A stretch of 16,018 nt of DNA from Candidatus Nesterenkonia stercoripullorum. Lineage in GTDB: Bacteria > Actinomycetota > Actinomycetes > Actinomycetales > Micrococcaceae. Of this stretch, positions 1-7,995 are shown in pieces. Both the position numbers and the translations under genes were made by a program. The stretch is from the NCBI GenBank assembly GCA_019114115.1, contig DXGD01000044.1, forward strand, positions 1 through 16,018, written 5' to 3'. Each line of letters begins with the position of its first letter. Position 1 is the first letter of the stretch. The notes under the pieces were generated by a model, which was not told the origin of the DNA, did not search any database, and saw only the letters and a program-made list of their open reading frames with translations.

Positions 1-439
1 GGCCTCGGGCCGCATCCTCTCCGGCGGCGTCGACGCGTCGGCGCTGTACCCGCCGAAGCGCTTCTTCGGTGCGGCCCGCAATATCGAGAACGGCGGTTCG
101 CTGACCATCCTGGCCAGCGCCCTGGTCGAGACCGGCTCCAAGATGGACGAGGTCATCTTCGAGGAGTTCAAGGGAACCGGCAACATGGAGCTGCGGCTCT
201 CCCGTCAGCTCGCCGATCGCAGGATCTTCCCGGCCGTGGACGTCAATGCGTCCTCGACACGTCGTGAGGAGAACCTGCTCTCCCCGGAGGAGATCAAGAT
301 CATGTGGAAGCTGCGCCGTGTGCTCTCCGGCCTCGAGCAGCAGCAGGGCCTGGACCTGCTGCTGAAGAAGCTGAAGGACACCCAGTCCAATGCGGAGTTC
401 CTGATGCTGACGTCGAAGACCACGCTCGGCAACGACTAG
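1..439 (+). CDS. rho: Transcription termination factor Rho, C-terminal part (5' end outside window)
   Basis: Rho is the hexameric RNA-dependent ATPase/translocase that terminates transcription. Only the last 145 codons are present, read in frame from base 2 to a TAG stop at 437-439. The visible part is the end of the RecA-like motor domain. It contains the segment reading [20 protein letters not shown], the R-loop-type motif [11 protein letters not shown] that contacts RNA in the central pore, and NASSTRREE, which carries the arginine expected to act as the finger towards the neighbouring subunit's ATP site. The end, [12 protein letters not shown], is typical of actinobacterial Rho. The N-terminal RNA-binding domain and Walker motifs must lie upstream of the window. 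A strong stem-loop follows 8 bases after the stop. Identity is secure from the motifs; only completeness is unknown. Confidence 0.97.
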   Translation, partial: ASGRILSGGVDASALYPPKRFFGAARNIENGGSLTILASALVETGSKMDEVIFEEFKGTGNMELRLSRQLADRRIFPAVDVNASSTRREENLLSPEEIKIMWKLRRVLSGLEQQQGLDLLLKKLKDTQSNAEFLMLTSKTTLGND

Positions 440-447
440 CGCCATAC

Positions 448-501
448 CGCGTAAGAAGCCCTGTTCGCCCGGACCCCGGTGCGGACAGGGCTTCTTACGC
501 G
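448..501 (+). terminator. 17-bp perfect stem-loop terminator after rho
   Basis: A perfect inverted repeat has arms at 448-464 and 485-501 (left arm CGCGTAAGAAGCCCTGT) and a 20-base loop. It begins 8 bases after the rho stop codon. No T-tract follows; the next bases are GGGTCGGGCGG. It is therefore a stem-only terminator of the kind often seen in GC-rich actinomycetes, or a 3'-end stabiliser. It separates rho from the prfA cluster. Confidence 0.8.
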
Positions 502-558
502 GGTCGGGCGGCGCCTGGTGAGACTGCGTATACAGTGTCAGGAGTGCGTCATGTCATC

Positions 559-578
559 GGGAGCCTTCTTTCGCTCCC
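559..578 (+). promoter_or_regulatory. Small hairpin in the prfA leader
   Basis: GGGAGC (559-564) and GCTCCC (573-578) flank an 8-base pyrimidine-rich loop, 15 bases before the prfA ribosome-binding site. A TAnnnT-type -10 candidate (TACAGT, 531-536) lies just upstream without a recognisable -35. This could be the leader of a separate prfA-cluster transcript, but the stem is short and the promoter match is weak. Confidence 0.3.
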
Positions 579-606
579 TTCAGCGAACTACCCAGAGGTC
601 ATCATC

Positions 607-1725
607 ATGAGCCAGTCGAGTGCCGGACATATCGATCCGCGCATGTTCGATTCCGTGGAAGCCCTGCGAGCTGAGCATCGCGATCTGCAGACGCAGCTGG
701 CAGATCCGGAGGTCCATGCGGACGCCTCCCTGGCGCGACGCCTCGGGCGACGCTATGCGCAGCTCAATGGCGTCGTAGAGACGCACACCGCATGGACTCA
801 GCTCAATGGAGACCTCCAGGCCGCGCAGGAGCTTGCCGCCGAGGATCCGGACTTCGCCGCCGAGGTGCCGCAGTTGCAGGAGGACGTGCAGGCAGCAGCC
901 GAGAAGCTCCTGAGGATGCTCATTCCCCGCGACGAGAATGACGTCCGCAACGTCATCATCGAGGTCAAAGGCGGAGCCGGGGGTGACGAAGCAGCTCTCT
1001 TCGCTGCTGACCTGCTGCGCATGTACGCCCGCTACTCCGAATCCAAGAAGTGGAAGACGGAGATCCTTTCGTCCACGCCGTCCGACCTTGGCGGATACAA
1101 GGACGTCCAGATGGCGATCAAGTCCTCCGCTACAGACCCTGCCGAGGGCGTCTACGCGCACCTGAAGTTCGAGGGCGGGGTCCATCGCGTGCAGCGGGTC
1201 CCGGAGACTGAGTCGCAGGGACGCATCCACACCTCTGCCGCGGCTGTGCTCGTCCTTCCCGAAGTCGATGAGCCCGAGGAGATCGAGATCAGTCAGAATG
1301 ATCTCAAGATCGACGTCTATCGTTCCTCGGGGCCCGGGGGCCAGTCGGTGAACACCACCGATTCCGCCGTCCGCATCACCCACCTGCCCACCGGCATCGT
1401 CGTGGCCATGCAGAACGAGAAGTCCCAGCTGCAGAACAAGGATGCCGCTATGCGGGTGCTACGTTCGCGGCTTCTGGCTCACCAGCAGGAGCAGATCGAC
1501 GCGGAGAACGCCGAGGCACGCAAGTCGCAAGTGCGCACGATGGACCGCTCTGAGCGCATCCGGACCTACAATTTCCCGGAGAACCGCATTGCAGATCACC
1601 GGACCGGCTACAAGGCCTATAACCTCGACGCCGTCATCAACGGGGATCTCGACGCCGTCCTCCAGTCCTGCATTCAGCTTGATGAGCAGGAGCGACTGGC
1701 GGCCATCCGCCCCGCGGGAGAGTGA
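607..1725 (+). CDS. prfA: Peptide chain release factor 1 (RF1)
   Basis: RF1 recognises UAA and UAG stop codons in the ribosomal A site and triggers peptidyl-tRNA hydrolysis. The 372-residue product has the stop-codon recognition tripeptide of the RF1 type (P199-E200-T201, in [14 protein letters not shown]), where RF2 would have SPF. The catalytic GGQ is at residues 244-246 in [14 protein letters not shown]. The family is usually about 357-360 residues. The ATG at 607 is chosen because AGAGG (594-598) lies 8 bases upstream. This gives about 12 extra residues before MFDSVEAL, where many relatives begin; an ATG at 643 would restore the usual length but has no ribosome-binding site. The open frame continues upstream into rho, but that part is not coding. 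Its stop is 3 bases before prmC, whose product modifies the GGQ of RF1, so the two genes are functionally and probably translationally linked. Confidence 0.97.
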   Translation: MSQSSAGHIDPRMFDSVEALRAEHRDLQTQLADPEVHADASLARRLGRRYAQLNGVVETHTAWTQLNGDLQAAQELAAEDPDFAAEVPQLQEDVQAAAEKLLRMLIPRDENDVRNVIIEVKGGAGGDEAALFAADLLRMYARYSESKKWKTEILSSTPSDLGGYKDVQMAIKSSATDPAEGVYAHLKFEGGVHRVQRVPETESQGRIHTSAAAVLVLPEVDEPEEIEISQNDLKIDVYRSSGPGGQSVNTTDSAVRITHLPTGIVVAMQNEKSQLQNKDAAMRVLRSRLLAHQQEQIDAENAEARKSQVRTMDRSERIRTYNFPENRIADHRTGYKAYNLDAVINGDLDAVLQSCIQLDEQERLAAIRPAGE

Positions 1726-1728
1726 GCC

Positions 1729-2700
1729 GTGGTGACTGTCCAGCCGCAGGGCCACAGCCTCGATGACGCTCTCCGCGCCGCTGAGCAGCGGTTGGGCGAA
1801 GCCGGTGTGCCGAGCCCGCGTGCTGACGCCGAGCTGCTGGCGGCCCATGTTCTCGGTCTGACGCGTGGTCAGCTGGCGCTGCGCCGGGCGACCGGATCGC
1901 GAGCCGAGACGGCGTTGGATGACCAGGCGTCGTCGGTCTTGGCCGAGCTCATCGACGAAAGATGCCGACGGACCCCTGTCCAGCACCTGACCGGACGCGC
2001 TCCGTTTCGGCAGCTGGAGCTGCGGGTCGGCCCGGGGGTATTCATCCCACGGCCGGAGACTGAGCAGGTCGCAGAGGTCGCGATCAGGCACATCCAGCAG
2101 CTGGAGGGTGAGGCATCCGAGCGGCGGGCCCCGCGCGTCATCGATCTGGGCACCGGGTCCGGGGCGCTGGCCGCGTCGATCGCCTCTGAATGCCCGGGTG
2201 CGGAGGTCCACGCCGTCGAACTGTCCGAGCAGGCCCTGGCGTGGGCCAGGACGAACCTCGAAGAGCATGGCGTGCACCTCCACCAAGCGGACCTCGTGGC
2301 ACTGCCCGCAGCGTGGGACGGGGGCTTCGACGTCGTCGTCTCCAATCCGCCGTACATTCCCGAGTCCATGGTGCCCCGTGAGCAGGAAGTCCGCGATCAC
2401 GATCCCGCACTCGCTCTCTACGGGGGAGACGAGACGGGCCTCAAGATCCCGTACCAGGTCATCGCCGCCGCTCAGCGCCTCCTGCGGCCCGGGGGCTGGT
2501 TCATCATGGAGCACGCGGAGGTCCAGGCGGCGGCACTGGTCGAGCATTGCCGGAATGCCGGCAGGCTGACCGATGTGCGCACACATCAGGACCTCAGCGG
2601 GAGAGACCGGGCTCTGAGCGGCTTCCTCCCCTCAGACCCGCGAGCAGACCGTGAGCCGTCCGCTGAAGAGCCGCTCAGCGTGGGAGAATGGCGCTCGTGA
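1729..2700 (+). CDS. prmC: Release factor glutamine N5-methyltransferase PrmC (HemK)
   Basis: PrmC transfers a methyl group from S-adenosylmethionine to the glutamine of the GGQ motif in release factors, which increases termination efficiency. The 323-residue product has an N-terminal helical substrate-binding domain (about residues 5-110, including SPRADAELLAAHVLG). A Rossmann methyltransferase domain follows, with the SAM-binding loop DLGTGSG at 139-145, the acidic strand end in VHAVELSE, and the catalytic NPPY at 206-209. This motif set separates PrmC from DNA methylases. The start is GTG at 1729, 3 bases after the prfA stop, with GGGAG near 1715-1719 as ribosome-binding site; the adjacent GTG at 1732 cannot be excluded. 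The C-terminal tail of about 20 residues (PRADREPSAEEPL and onward) is charged and unlikely to be catalytic. The 3' end overlaps tsaC. Confidence 0.95.
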   Translation: MVTVQPQGHSLDDALRAAEQRLGEAGVPSPRADAELLAAHVLGLTRGQLALRRATGSRAETALDDQASSVLAELIDERCRRTPVQHLTGRAPFRQLELRVGPGVFIPRPETEQVAEVAIRHIQQLEGEASERRAPRVIDLGTGSGALAASIASECPGAEVHAVELSEQALAWARTNLEEHGVHLHQADLVALPAAWDGGFDVVVSNPPYIPESMVPREQEVRDHDPALALYGGDETGLKIPYQVIAAAQRLLRPGGWFIMEHAEVQAAALVEHCRNAGRLTDVRTHQDLSGRDRALSGFLPSDPRADREPSAEEPLSVGEWRS

Positions 2701-3347
2701 GCCAGCTCGTATCAGCCCAAGATCCCCAGTCTCGCGCGCAGGCACTGGAGGCCGCCCATGACGCCCTGCAGCGCGATGAGTGCATCGTGCTGCCTACGGA
2801 CACTGTCTATGGCATCGGCGCCGATGCCTTCTCCGCGCAGGCGGTGACGATTCTGCTTGCTGCCAAGGGACGCAACCGCACGATGCCGCCACCAGTGCTC
2901 ATCGCTCGCATCGAGGTGATGGACGCGTTGGCTGTGGAGATCCCTGACGACGCCAGGGCCCTTGCGGAGGCCTTCTGGCCAGGCGCCCTCACACTCATCC
3001 TCTCCGCGCAGCCCACACTGTCCTGGGACCTCGGCGAGACTGAAGGCACTGTGGCGCTGCGGATTCCCGCCGATGACCTGGCCCTGGAGCTGCTGGAGCG
3101 CACCGGGCCGCTGGCCGTGTCCTCGGCGAACCGCACCGGCCTGGAGGCTGCCACGACTGCCGAGCAGGCGCGCAGCATGCTGGGCGACGCCGTCACCGTC
3201 TATATCGACGGTGGTGAACGGGCGGTACAGCAGCCCTCGACGATCGTCGACTGCACACAGACGCCGCCGCGCGTAGTGCGCGAGGGCGCGATCAGCCTGG
3301 AGGAGCTTCGTACCGCAGCGCCGCAGGTGCAGCCTCCCTCCTCATGA
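2697..3347 (+). CDS. tsaC: L-threonylcarbamoyladenylate synthase (Sua5/YciO/YrdC family)
   Basis: This enzyme makes threonylcarbamoyl-AMP from threonine, bicarbonate and ATP, the first step of t6A37 modification in tRNAs that read ANN codons. The 216-residue protein is a single YrdC domain without the C-terminal Sua5 extension. Visible motifs are PTDTVYG (33-39), KGR (57-59), PGALTLIL (95-102), the SSAN signature (142-145) and STIVD (181-185) followed by VVREGAIS. GTG at 2697 is preferred: GGGAG (2682-2686) lies 10 bases upstream, and the start forms a GTGA overlap with the prmC stop. An in-frame ATG at 2688 lies only one base after the same GGGAG and would add three residues. The 3' end overlaps the next gene as ATGA. 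The KGR is followed by NRTMPPP, slightly different from the common KGRP form. Confidence 0.93.
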   Translation: MSQLVSAQDPQSRAQALEAAHDALQRDECIVLPTDTVYGIGADAFSAQAVTILLAAKGRNRTMPPPVLIARIEVMDALAVEIPDDARALAEAFWPGALTLILSAQPTLSWDLGETEGTVALRIPADDLALELLERTGPLAVSSANRTGLEAATTAEQARSMLGDAVTVYIDGGERAVQQPSTIVDCTQTPPRVVREGAISLEELRTAAPQVQPPSS

Positions 3348-4513
3348 TCTACTTCCTCATCGTCCTGACCATCGCTGCGGTGGTGACTTATGTCGTCACC
3401 CCTGCGGTGCGAGCGGCGGCCCTCACCCTCGGGGTGTATACGCCGATCCGGGCTCGTGATATCCATTCCACGATCAAGCCGCGCTGGGGCGGGCTGGGGA
3501 TGTTCCTCGGCATGGTCGTCGGACTGGCGATGGCTTCGACGATCCCTTACCTCAGCGGCATCTTCGCCGATCTGACGCCGGTCAGAGGCATCTTCTTGGC
3601 GATGATCCTCATCGTCCTGCTGGGCCTGGCCGACGACGCCTGGGACATCCACTGGCTCATCAAGCTGCTGGGGCAGGTCGGGGCGGGGGTCCTGCTGGTA
3701 GTGCACGGCATCGAGCTCGAGGTCATGCCGGTGGGATGGGTAGGCGTCGGAAACGACGGCGTCCAGGCTGTCCTCACCGTCTTCCTCGTGGTGCTCACGG
3801 TGAACGCCTTCAACTTCATCGATGGCCTCGACGGGCTTGCTGCCGGGGTGGCAGCCCTGGGCGGCAGTGCCTTCTTCATCTACAGCTATCTGCTGACGCT
3901 GTCGATCAACCAGTTCGACGCCTCGAACCTCGTGACGCTGCTGATGGCCGTGCTGGTGGGGTCATGCCTGGGCTTCCTGCCGCATAATTTCTACCCGTCG
4001 AAGATCATGATGGGCGACACCGGGGCCATGCTGCTGGGACTGGTCATGGCCGCAGGCTCGATCGCTGTCACCTCCCAGGTGGGCCAGCTGGCCGAACAGT
4101 TCACATTCCGTAACGTGCCGGCCTATATGCCGGTGCTGCTTCCGCTTGCCGTCACGCTGCTCCCGCTGCTGGACCTGGCGCTAGCCATCGTCAGGCGCAC
4201 TGCTCGAGGGGCGTCACCGTTCAGCCCAGACCGGGGGCACCTGCACCATAAGCTCATCGACGGCGGCTACTCCCACCCGCAGGCCGTCATGCTGCTGTAC
4301 TTGTGGTCGGGGCTGTTCGCGTTCGGCGCGGTCTCGTACAACTTCCTTCCCTGGTGGTCAGTCACTATCGGCATGGCCGTGACGCTGGGAGCGGCCACAG
4401 TGCTCTCGCTCGGGCCATGGCTGCGCAAACGGGCGCGGAAGATCAACCGGAATGCCGCACTGCGCTCCCTGCGCGAGAAGCAGCAGCGCGATCAGAAAGG
4501 CAGTGCCGCATGA
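3344..4513 (+). CDS. wecA: Undecaprenyl/decaprenyl-phosphate GlcNAc-1-phosphate transferase (WecA/TagO, MraY family)
   Basis: Members of this polytopic membrane family move a sugar-1-phosphate, usually GlcNAc-1-P from UDP-GlcNAc, onto polyprenyl phosphate. This starts the synthesis of cell-wall linker or teichoic/arabinogalactan-type polymers. The 389-residue protein has about ten or eleven hydrophobic helices. Family motifs in order are KPRWGGLG (45-52), the metal-binding LADDAWD (95-101, D97-D98), NAFNFIDGLDGLAAG (154-168), HNFYPSKIMMGDTG (214-227) and the histidine motif RGHLHHKL (297-304). The last motif and the gene context point to the WecA/TagO branch rather than MraY. The gene sits exactly where M. 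tuberculosis has rfe/wecA (Rv1302). It starts in a 4-base ATGA overlap with tsaC. The exact donor sugar cannot be read from sequence. Confidence 0.92.
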   Translation: MIYFLIVLTIAAVVTYVVTPAVRAAALTLGVYTPIRARDIHSTIKPRWGGLGMFLGMVVGLAMASTIPYLSGIFADLTPVRGIFLAMILIVLLGLADDAWDIHWLIKLLGQVGAGVLLVVHGIELEVMPVGWVGVGNDGVQAVLTVFLVVLTVNAFNFIDGLDGLAAGVAALGGSAFFIYSYLLTLSINQFDASNLVTLLMAVLVGSCLGFLPHNFYPSKIMMGDTGAMLLGLVMAAGSIAVTSQVGQLAEQFTFRNVPAYMPVLLPLAVTLLPLLDLALAIVRRTARGASPFSPDRGHLHHKLIDGGYSHPQAVMLLYLWSGLFAFGAVSYNFLPWWSVTIGMAVTLGAATVLSLGPWLRKRARKINRNAALRSLREKQQRDQKGSAA

Positions 4514-4947
4514 GTGGTCGCGGGCCGAAAGTCTTTCCACGTGCCACGGGGTGGCGTCGGGTGCTTCTGGTGGCGTTGGCCAGCGGATGCGCTGTCACCG
4601 CAGCGGCTGCGGTGCTGGGGTGGCTGGTCACCGGTGGCGCAGCCGCTGCCAGCGCAGCCTTCGGGGGATTGTGCGTCGTCGTGCTCTCTGGGATCACTGT
4701 GGCGCTGATCGACTGGTCCGAACGCCACGCGCCGGGGCTCACCGTCACCGTGTTCATGGTCGGTTTCGTGGCGAAGCTCGTCATCCTGGGCATCCTGCTC
4801 GGTGCGGTCGAGACGCCGGCCTGGATAGACCCGCCGTGGGCCGGCCTGACGGCTGTCGCCGTGGTCGTCGTCTGGCAGGCTGCCGAGATCACAGCCTTCA
4901 TGAAGATGCGCGTGACAGTGGAACCCAGCGATCCCGGCTCGTCCTAA
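4510..4947 (+). CDS. Small four-helix membrane protein upstream of atpB (AtpI-like position)
   Basis: This 145-residue protein has a short basic cytoplasmic N-terminus (MSGRGPKVFPRATGWRR) followed by four hydrophobic segments at roughly residues 18-38, 42-68, 77-97 and 108-130. It ends in a short charged tail. Size, topology and position directly before atpB match the AtpI/Rv1303-type proteins. AtpI in other bacteria is proposed to assist c-ring assembly or magnesium handling, but I see no diagnostic motif, so the function is inferred from position. The start overlaps the wecA stop as ATGA, so it is probably co-translated with wecA. A 214-base gap separates it from atpB, so it may not share the main ATP synthase transcript. 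Confidence 0.8.
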   Translation: MSGRGPKVFPRATGWRRVLLVALASGCAVTAAAAVLGWLVTGGAAAASAAFGGLCVVVLSGITVALIDWSERHAPGLTVTVFMVGFVAKLVILGILLGAVETPAWIDPPWAGLTAVAVVVVWQAAEITAFMKMRVTVEPSDPGSS

Positions 4948-4964
4948 GCTCGGCTACGGGATTT

Positions 4965-4983
4965 CTACAGGATGTAGTACGAT
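4965..4983 (+). promoter_or_regulatory. Candidate promoter element upstream of atpB
   Basis: A TAnnnT-type -10 candidate (TACGAT, 4978-4983) abuts a perfect 5-bp inverted repeat, CTACA (4965-4969) and TGTAG (4973-4977). The repeat would overlap the promoter core and could be an operator. No good TTGACA-like -35 is present at the proper distance. A transcript from here would begin near 4990, at the base of the first leader hairpin. Confidence 0.25.
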
Positions 4984-4989
4984 GAGACT

Positions 4990-5034
4990 GCGCCCACGTC
5001 ACGCGTGGGCGCGGGGACCGTGTGTCCGACGGTC
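4990..5034 (+). promoter_or_regulatory. Tandem hairpins in the atpB leader
   Basis: The first stem is a perfect 9-bp repeat (GCGCCCACG at 4990-4998, CGTGGGCGC at 5004-5012) with a 5-base loop. The second is a perfect 6-bp repeat (GACCGT at 5016-5021, ACGGTC at 5029-5034) with a 7-base loop. They stand 3 bases apart, 128 bases before atpB. They may terminate the wecA cluster transcript or form a structured 5' leader of the atp mRNA. No T-tract follows closely; a CCCTTTTGAT run appears at 5051-5060. Confidence 0.5.
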
Positions 5035-5161
5035 AGAGACTACGAGCCATCCCTTTTGATAAGCTCAATGAGTGTCTTGTCACGGCGGCCGCTTCTTCGA
5101 ACCGCTACCGGACCACTGATCATCCTGCCAGGATAGTTGTACACCGCAGAGAGGACCAGCG

Positions 5162-5971
5162 TTGCACTCGCTTGCGCTCAGAGCCGCCGACGAAGGCGGA
5201 TTCTCCCCGCCAACCATTAGTGAGACCCACCTTCCGGAGATCTTCCCATGGATGGCCGAATGGGGGACTGGCTTCGGCAAGCAGATGCTGATGATCGCGC
5301 TCTCCGTCGTCGTCATCGGATGGTTCTTCACCTGGGCGATGCGCAAGCGGGCCCTAGTACCCTCGCGCACCCAGTACATCGCAGAGTCCGGCTACCACTT
5401 CGTGCGCAATACCGTGGCGAAGGACATCCTGGGCGAGAGATACTTCAAGCCCTGGATTCCCTTCCTGTTCACGATCTTCTTCTTCATCCTGGTCAACAAC
5501 CTCTTCGGAGCCATCCCGTTCCTGCAGATGCCCAGCTTCTCGCATGCTGGCGCAGCCTACGCGATGGCCGGCATCGTCTACATCACATGGATCGCGGTGG
5601 GCCTGCAGAAGAACGGGCTGCGCTACTTCAAGCTCGCCGTCGTCCCCTCCGGAGTGCCGAAGTACATCCTGCCGGTCCTGGTCCCGCTGGAGATCATCTC
5701 GAACTTCATCGTCCGCCCCGTGACGCACTCGCTGCGTCTGATGGCTGTGATGCTCGCGGGCCACATCATCGTGATGCTCGCCGGCTCCGGCGCGGAATTC
5801 CTCATCGTCCAGCAGGACGGCCTGCTGATGAACGCCACTGGTGTGCTGGTGCTGCTCGGCTTCGTGTCGCTGTACTTCCTGGAGCTGCTGATGATGGTCC
5901 TCCAGGCTTTCGTCTTCGTCCTGCTGACTGCGATCTACCTGCAAGGGGCGATCGAGGCGGACGCGCACTAG
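5162..5971 (+). CDS. atpB: ATP synthase F0 subunit a
   Basis: Subunit a is the membrane stator that forms the two proton half-channels against the c-ring. The 269-residue protein has five to six hydrophobic helices. The essential arginine is R192 in THSLRLMAVMLAGH. H201 and E241 occupy the places of E. coli E219 and H245; this swapped pair is known from mitochondria and many bacteria. Q248 in VLQAF matches E. coli Q252. The segment after the arginine reads LMAVM where E. coli has LFGNM. The start is TTG at 5162, supported by GAGAGGA (5149-5155) 6 bases upstream; ATG candidates further in would remove conserved N-terminal sequence. It is the first gene of the atp operon, after a 214-base leader. 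A rare TTG start may limit translation. Confidence 0.96.
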   Translation: MHSLALRAADEGGFSPPTISETHLPEIFPWMAEWGTGFGKQMLMIALSVVVIGWFFTWAMRKRALVPSRTQYIAESGYHFVRNTVAKDILGERYFKPWIPFLFTIFFFILVNNLFGAIPFLQMPSFSHAGAAYAMAGIVYITWIAVGLQKNGLRYFKLAVVPSGVPKYILPVLVPLEIISNFIVRPVTHSLRLMAVMLAGHIIVMLAGSGAEFLIVQQDGLLMNATGVLVLLGFVSLYFLELLMMVLQAFVFVLLTAIYLQGAIEADAH

Positions 5972-6063
5972 CGCAGGGACGTCGGGCTCGCCGCGGATCT
6001 GCACAGATCGCAGCCGAGCATAGGGAAGCGAAGAACTGAATATCACTGCCTGAAGTACCAAGA

Positions 6064-6172
6064 CTTTCTGGGGCCCGGTCCCAGTTGGAAAGCCTTCATA
6101 GCGGGACTGCCCGGACCCTGGGTGTGCCAGTTATGAGGAGACGCTAAGAATCTGCTGGTGAAACCGCCAGCA
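6064..6172 (+). promoter_or_regulatory. Structured spacer between atpB and atpE
   Basis: The 228 bases between atpB and atpE hold no credible gene but contain two hairpins. The first pairs CTTTCTGGG (6064-6072) with CCCA (6080-6083) and GAAAG (6088-6092), with a 4-base bulge on the 3' side. The second pairs TGCTGG (6153-6158) with CCAGCA (6167-6172) around an 8-base loop, ending 28 bases before the atpE start. Such a spacer could be an mRNA processing, stabilising or translation-enhancing site, useful because many more c subunits than other subunits are needed. This role is inference. Confidence 0.4.
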
Positions 6173-6199
6173 CCTTCACAAGAAAGAGAGCATAAGGAC

Positions 6200-6409
6200 A
6201 TGCACGGTTCCTTGAACTTGATCGGCTACGGCCTCGCGTCCATCGGTTCCGCCATCGGTGTGGGCCTCATCTTCGCCGCCTACATCAACGGCGTGGCGCG
6301 TCAGCCTGAAGCCCAGCGCATCCTGCAGCCCATCGCTCTGCTCGGCTTCGCCCTGGCTGAGGCCCTGGCCATTCTGGCTCTGGTCTTCGCGTTCGTCATC
6401 GGTGCCTAA
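6200..6409 (+). CDS. atpE: ATP synthase F0 subunit c
   Basis: Subunit c forms the proton-driven rotor ring. The 69-residue protein is a two-helix hairpin: helix 1 about residues 5-28 with the glycine-rich stretch GSAIGVG (16-22), the polar loop R34-Q35-P36 that contacts gamma and epsilon, and helix 2 about 41-67 with the proton-carrying glutamate E54 in [10 protein letters not shown]. Nothing in the motif suggests sodium binding. ATG 6200 gives the family N-terminus [17 protein letters not shown] at 6158 in the same frame would add 14 residues without family support. AAGGA at 6194-6198 is only one base from the ATG, so the purine run AGAAAGAGAG (6181-6190), 9 bases upstream, may be the effective ribosome-binding site. 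The residue matching M. tuberculosis AtpE Tyr64 is alanine here, which by family knowledge would weaken diarylquinoline binding. Confidence 0.97.
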   Translation: MHGSLNLIGYGLASIGSAIGVGLIFAAYINGVARQPEAQRILQPIALLGFALAEALAILALVFAFVIGA

Positions 6410-6451
6410 AGCTTTACACAAGCCATTGGAGCCGCCCGCCTGCAGAGGTGA

Positions 6452-7068
<617 letters not shown>

Positions 7069-7069
<1 letters not shown>

Positions 7070-7878
7070 TGGCAGCTGTGACCAGTGAATCTCTGGCAGC
7101 TGTCCAGCAAGAGATGGCAGCTGACCTCGGTCGGGCTGACCTGACTGTCGCAGCGGAGCTCTTCAGCGCGCTGGATGTGCTGGACACCTCAGCTGCCTTA
7201 CGGCGCAGCCTGACTGATCCATCACGCCACGCGGCAGACCGCAAGGCGCTGGTGACACGGCTCTTCGGAGACTCAGCGCAGCAGCTCAGCCTGTCCGTGC
7301 TGACCTCGATCGCTGCCAAGCGGTGGAGCAAGGAGCGGGATCTGGCTGACGCTGTGGAGAGCTTGGCTGTCACGGCCGTCGCAGCAGATGCGGAACGTCA
7401 TGGCCTGCAGGGTCTGGAGCAGCTGGAGAGCGCGCTCCTGGGCTTCCGGAGAACTGTCGCGGATTCGCATGACGTGCAGCGGGCCCTGACTGACCCGCAG
7501 GCTCAGCCGCAGGCAAAGCAGACACTGGCCCGGCGGCTCTCACCGGATGCTTCGGAGGGGGCCCGGCTGCTCATCGACCGGGCCGTCACTGCCTCCCGCG
7601 GGCTGCGGCCCTCGGCAGCGGTGGAGTTCTACGCTCAGCGCGTGGCAGCCCGGCAGCGCCACTGGATCGCCCAGGTCACTGTGGCCCGGGAGCTGGACGA
7701 CGCGCAGCGTGCCAAGCTGGCCCGCTCGCTGGATTCATACTTCGGGCGCGAGCTGCGGCTCGACGTCGTCGTCGATCCTGCTGTGGTCGGTGGAATCCGG
7801 GTGCAGGTGGGAGACGAGGTCGTGGACTCCACGATGGCGACGAAGCTCAGCACGCTGAACCGACGACTAGCGGGCTAG
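7069..7878 (+). CDS. atpH: ATP synthase F1 subunit delta
   Basis: Delta (OSCP homologue) fixes the peripheral stalk to the top of the alpha/beta hexamer. At 269 residues it is the long form usual for actinobacteria; E. coli delta has 177. The N-terminal helical bundle (about residues 1-180) is followed by the beta-type C-terminal domain with WIAQVTVARELDDAQRAKL and YFGRELRLDVVVDPAVVGG, then VQVGDEVVDST and LSTLNRRLAG. These last segments are the recognisable delta signature. ATG 7069 overlaps the atpF stop by one base, and GGAG (7055-7058) lies 10 bases upstream, so the two stalk subunits are probably translated in a coupled way. Confidence 0.94.
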
Positions 7879-7927
7879 TCAGTAGCTGGGAGGATCCGGC
7901 AGAATCGGCGGAGCCCCTGGCGGCGAA

Positions 7928-7968
7928 TAATTTAGATACCTTTGAACCACGAGGCCGCACCTGCGGCC
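7928..7968 (+). promoter_or_regulatory. AT-rich patch and GC hairpin before atpA
   Basis: The 117-base atpH-atpA spacer contains an AT-rich patch with a TAnnnT match (TAATTT, 7928-7933) that stands out from the GC-rich surroundings. A perfect 6-bp all-GC hairpin follows (GGCCGC 7953-7958, GCGGCC 7963-7968, loop ACCT), 27 bases before the atpA start. It could be a weak internal promoter or an mRNA structure that sets F1 expression. No -35 is visible. Confidence 0.25.
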
Positions 7969-7995
7969 GCTACATCAGGAGAGCAGGGACTGCAG

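Noticed and set aside
304..606. Upstream extension of the prfA reading frame, running through the end of rho
   Set aside because: It overlaps rho and crosses the terminator; the frame is merely open because of high GC. The ribosome-binding site supports the start at 607.
1459..2586. 375-codon antisense frame opposite prfA and prmC
   Set aside because: A shadow of two well-supported genes, with no recognisable motif and no ribosome-binding site.
5022..5291. 89-codon + strand frame starting in the atpB leader
   Set aside because: It overlaps the start of atpB by 130 bases, has no family features, and its composition looks like out-of-frame GC-rich sequence.
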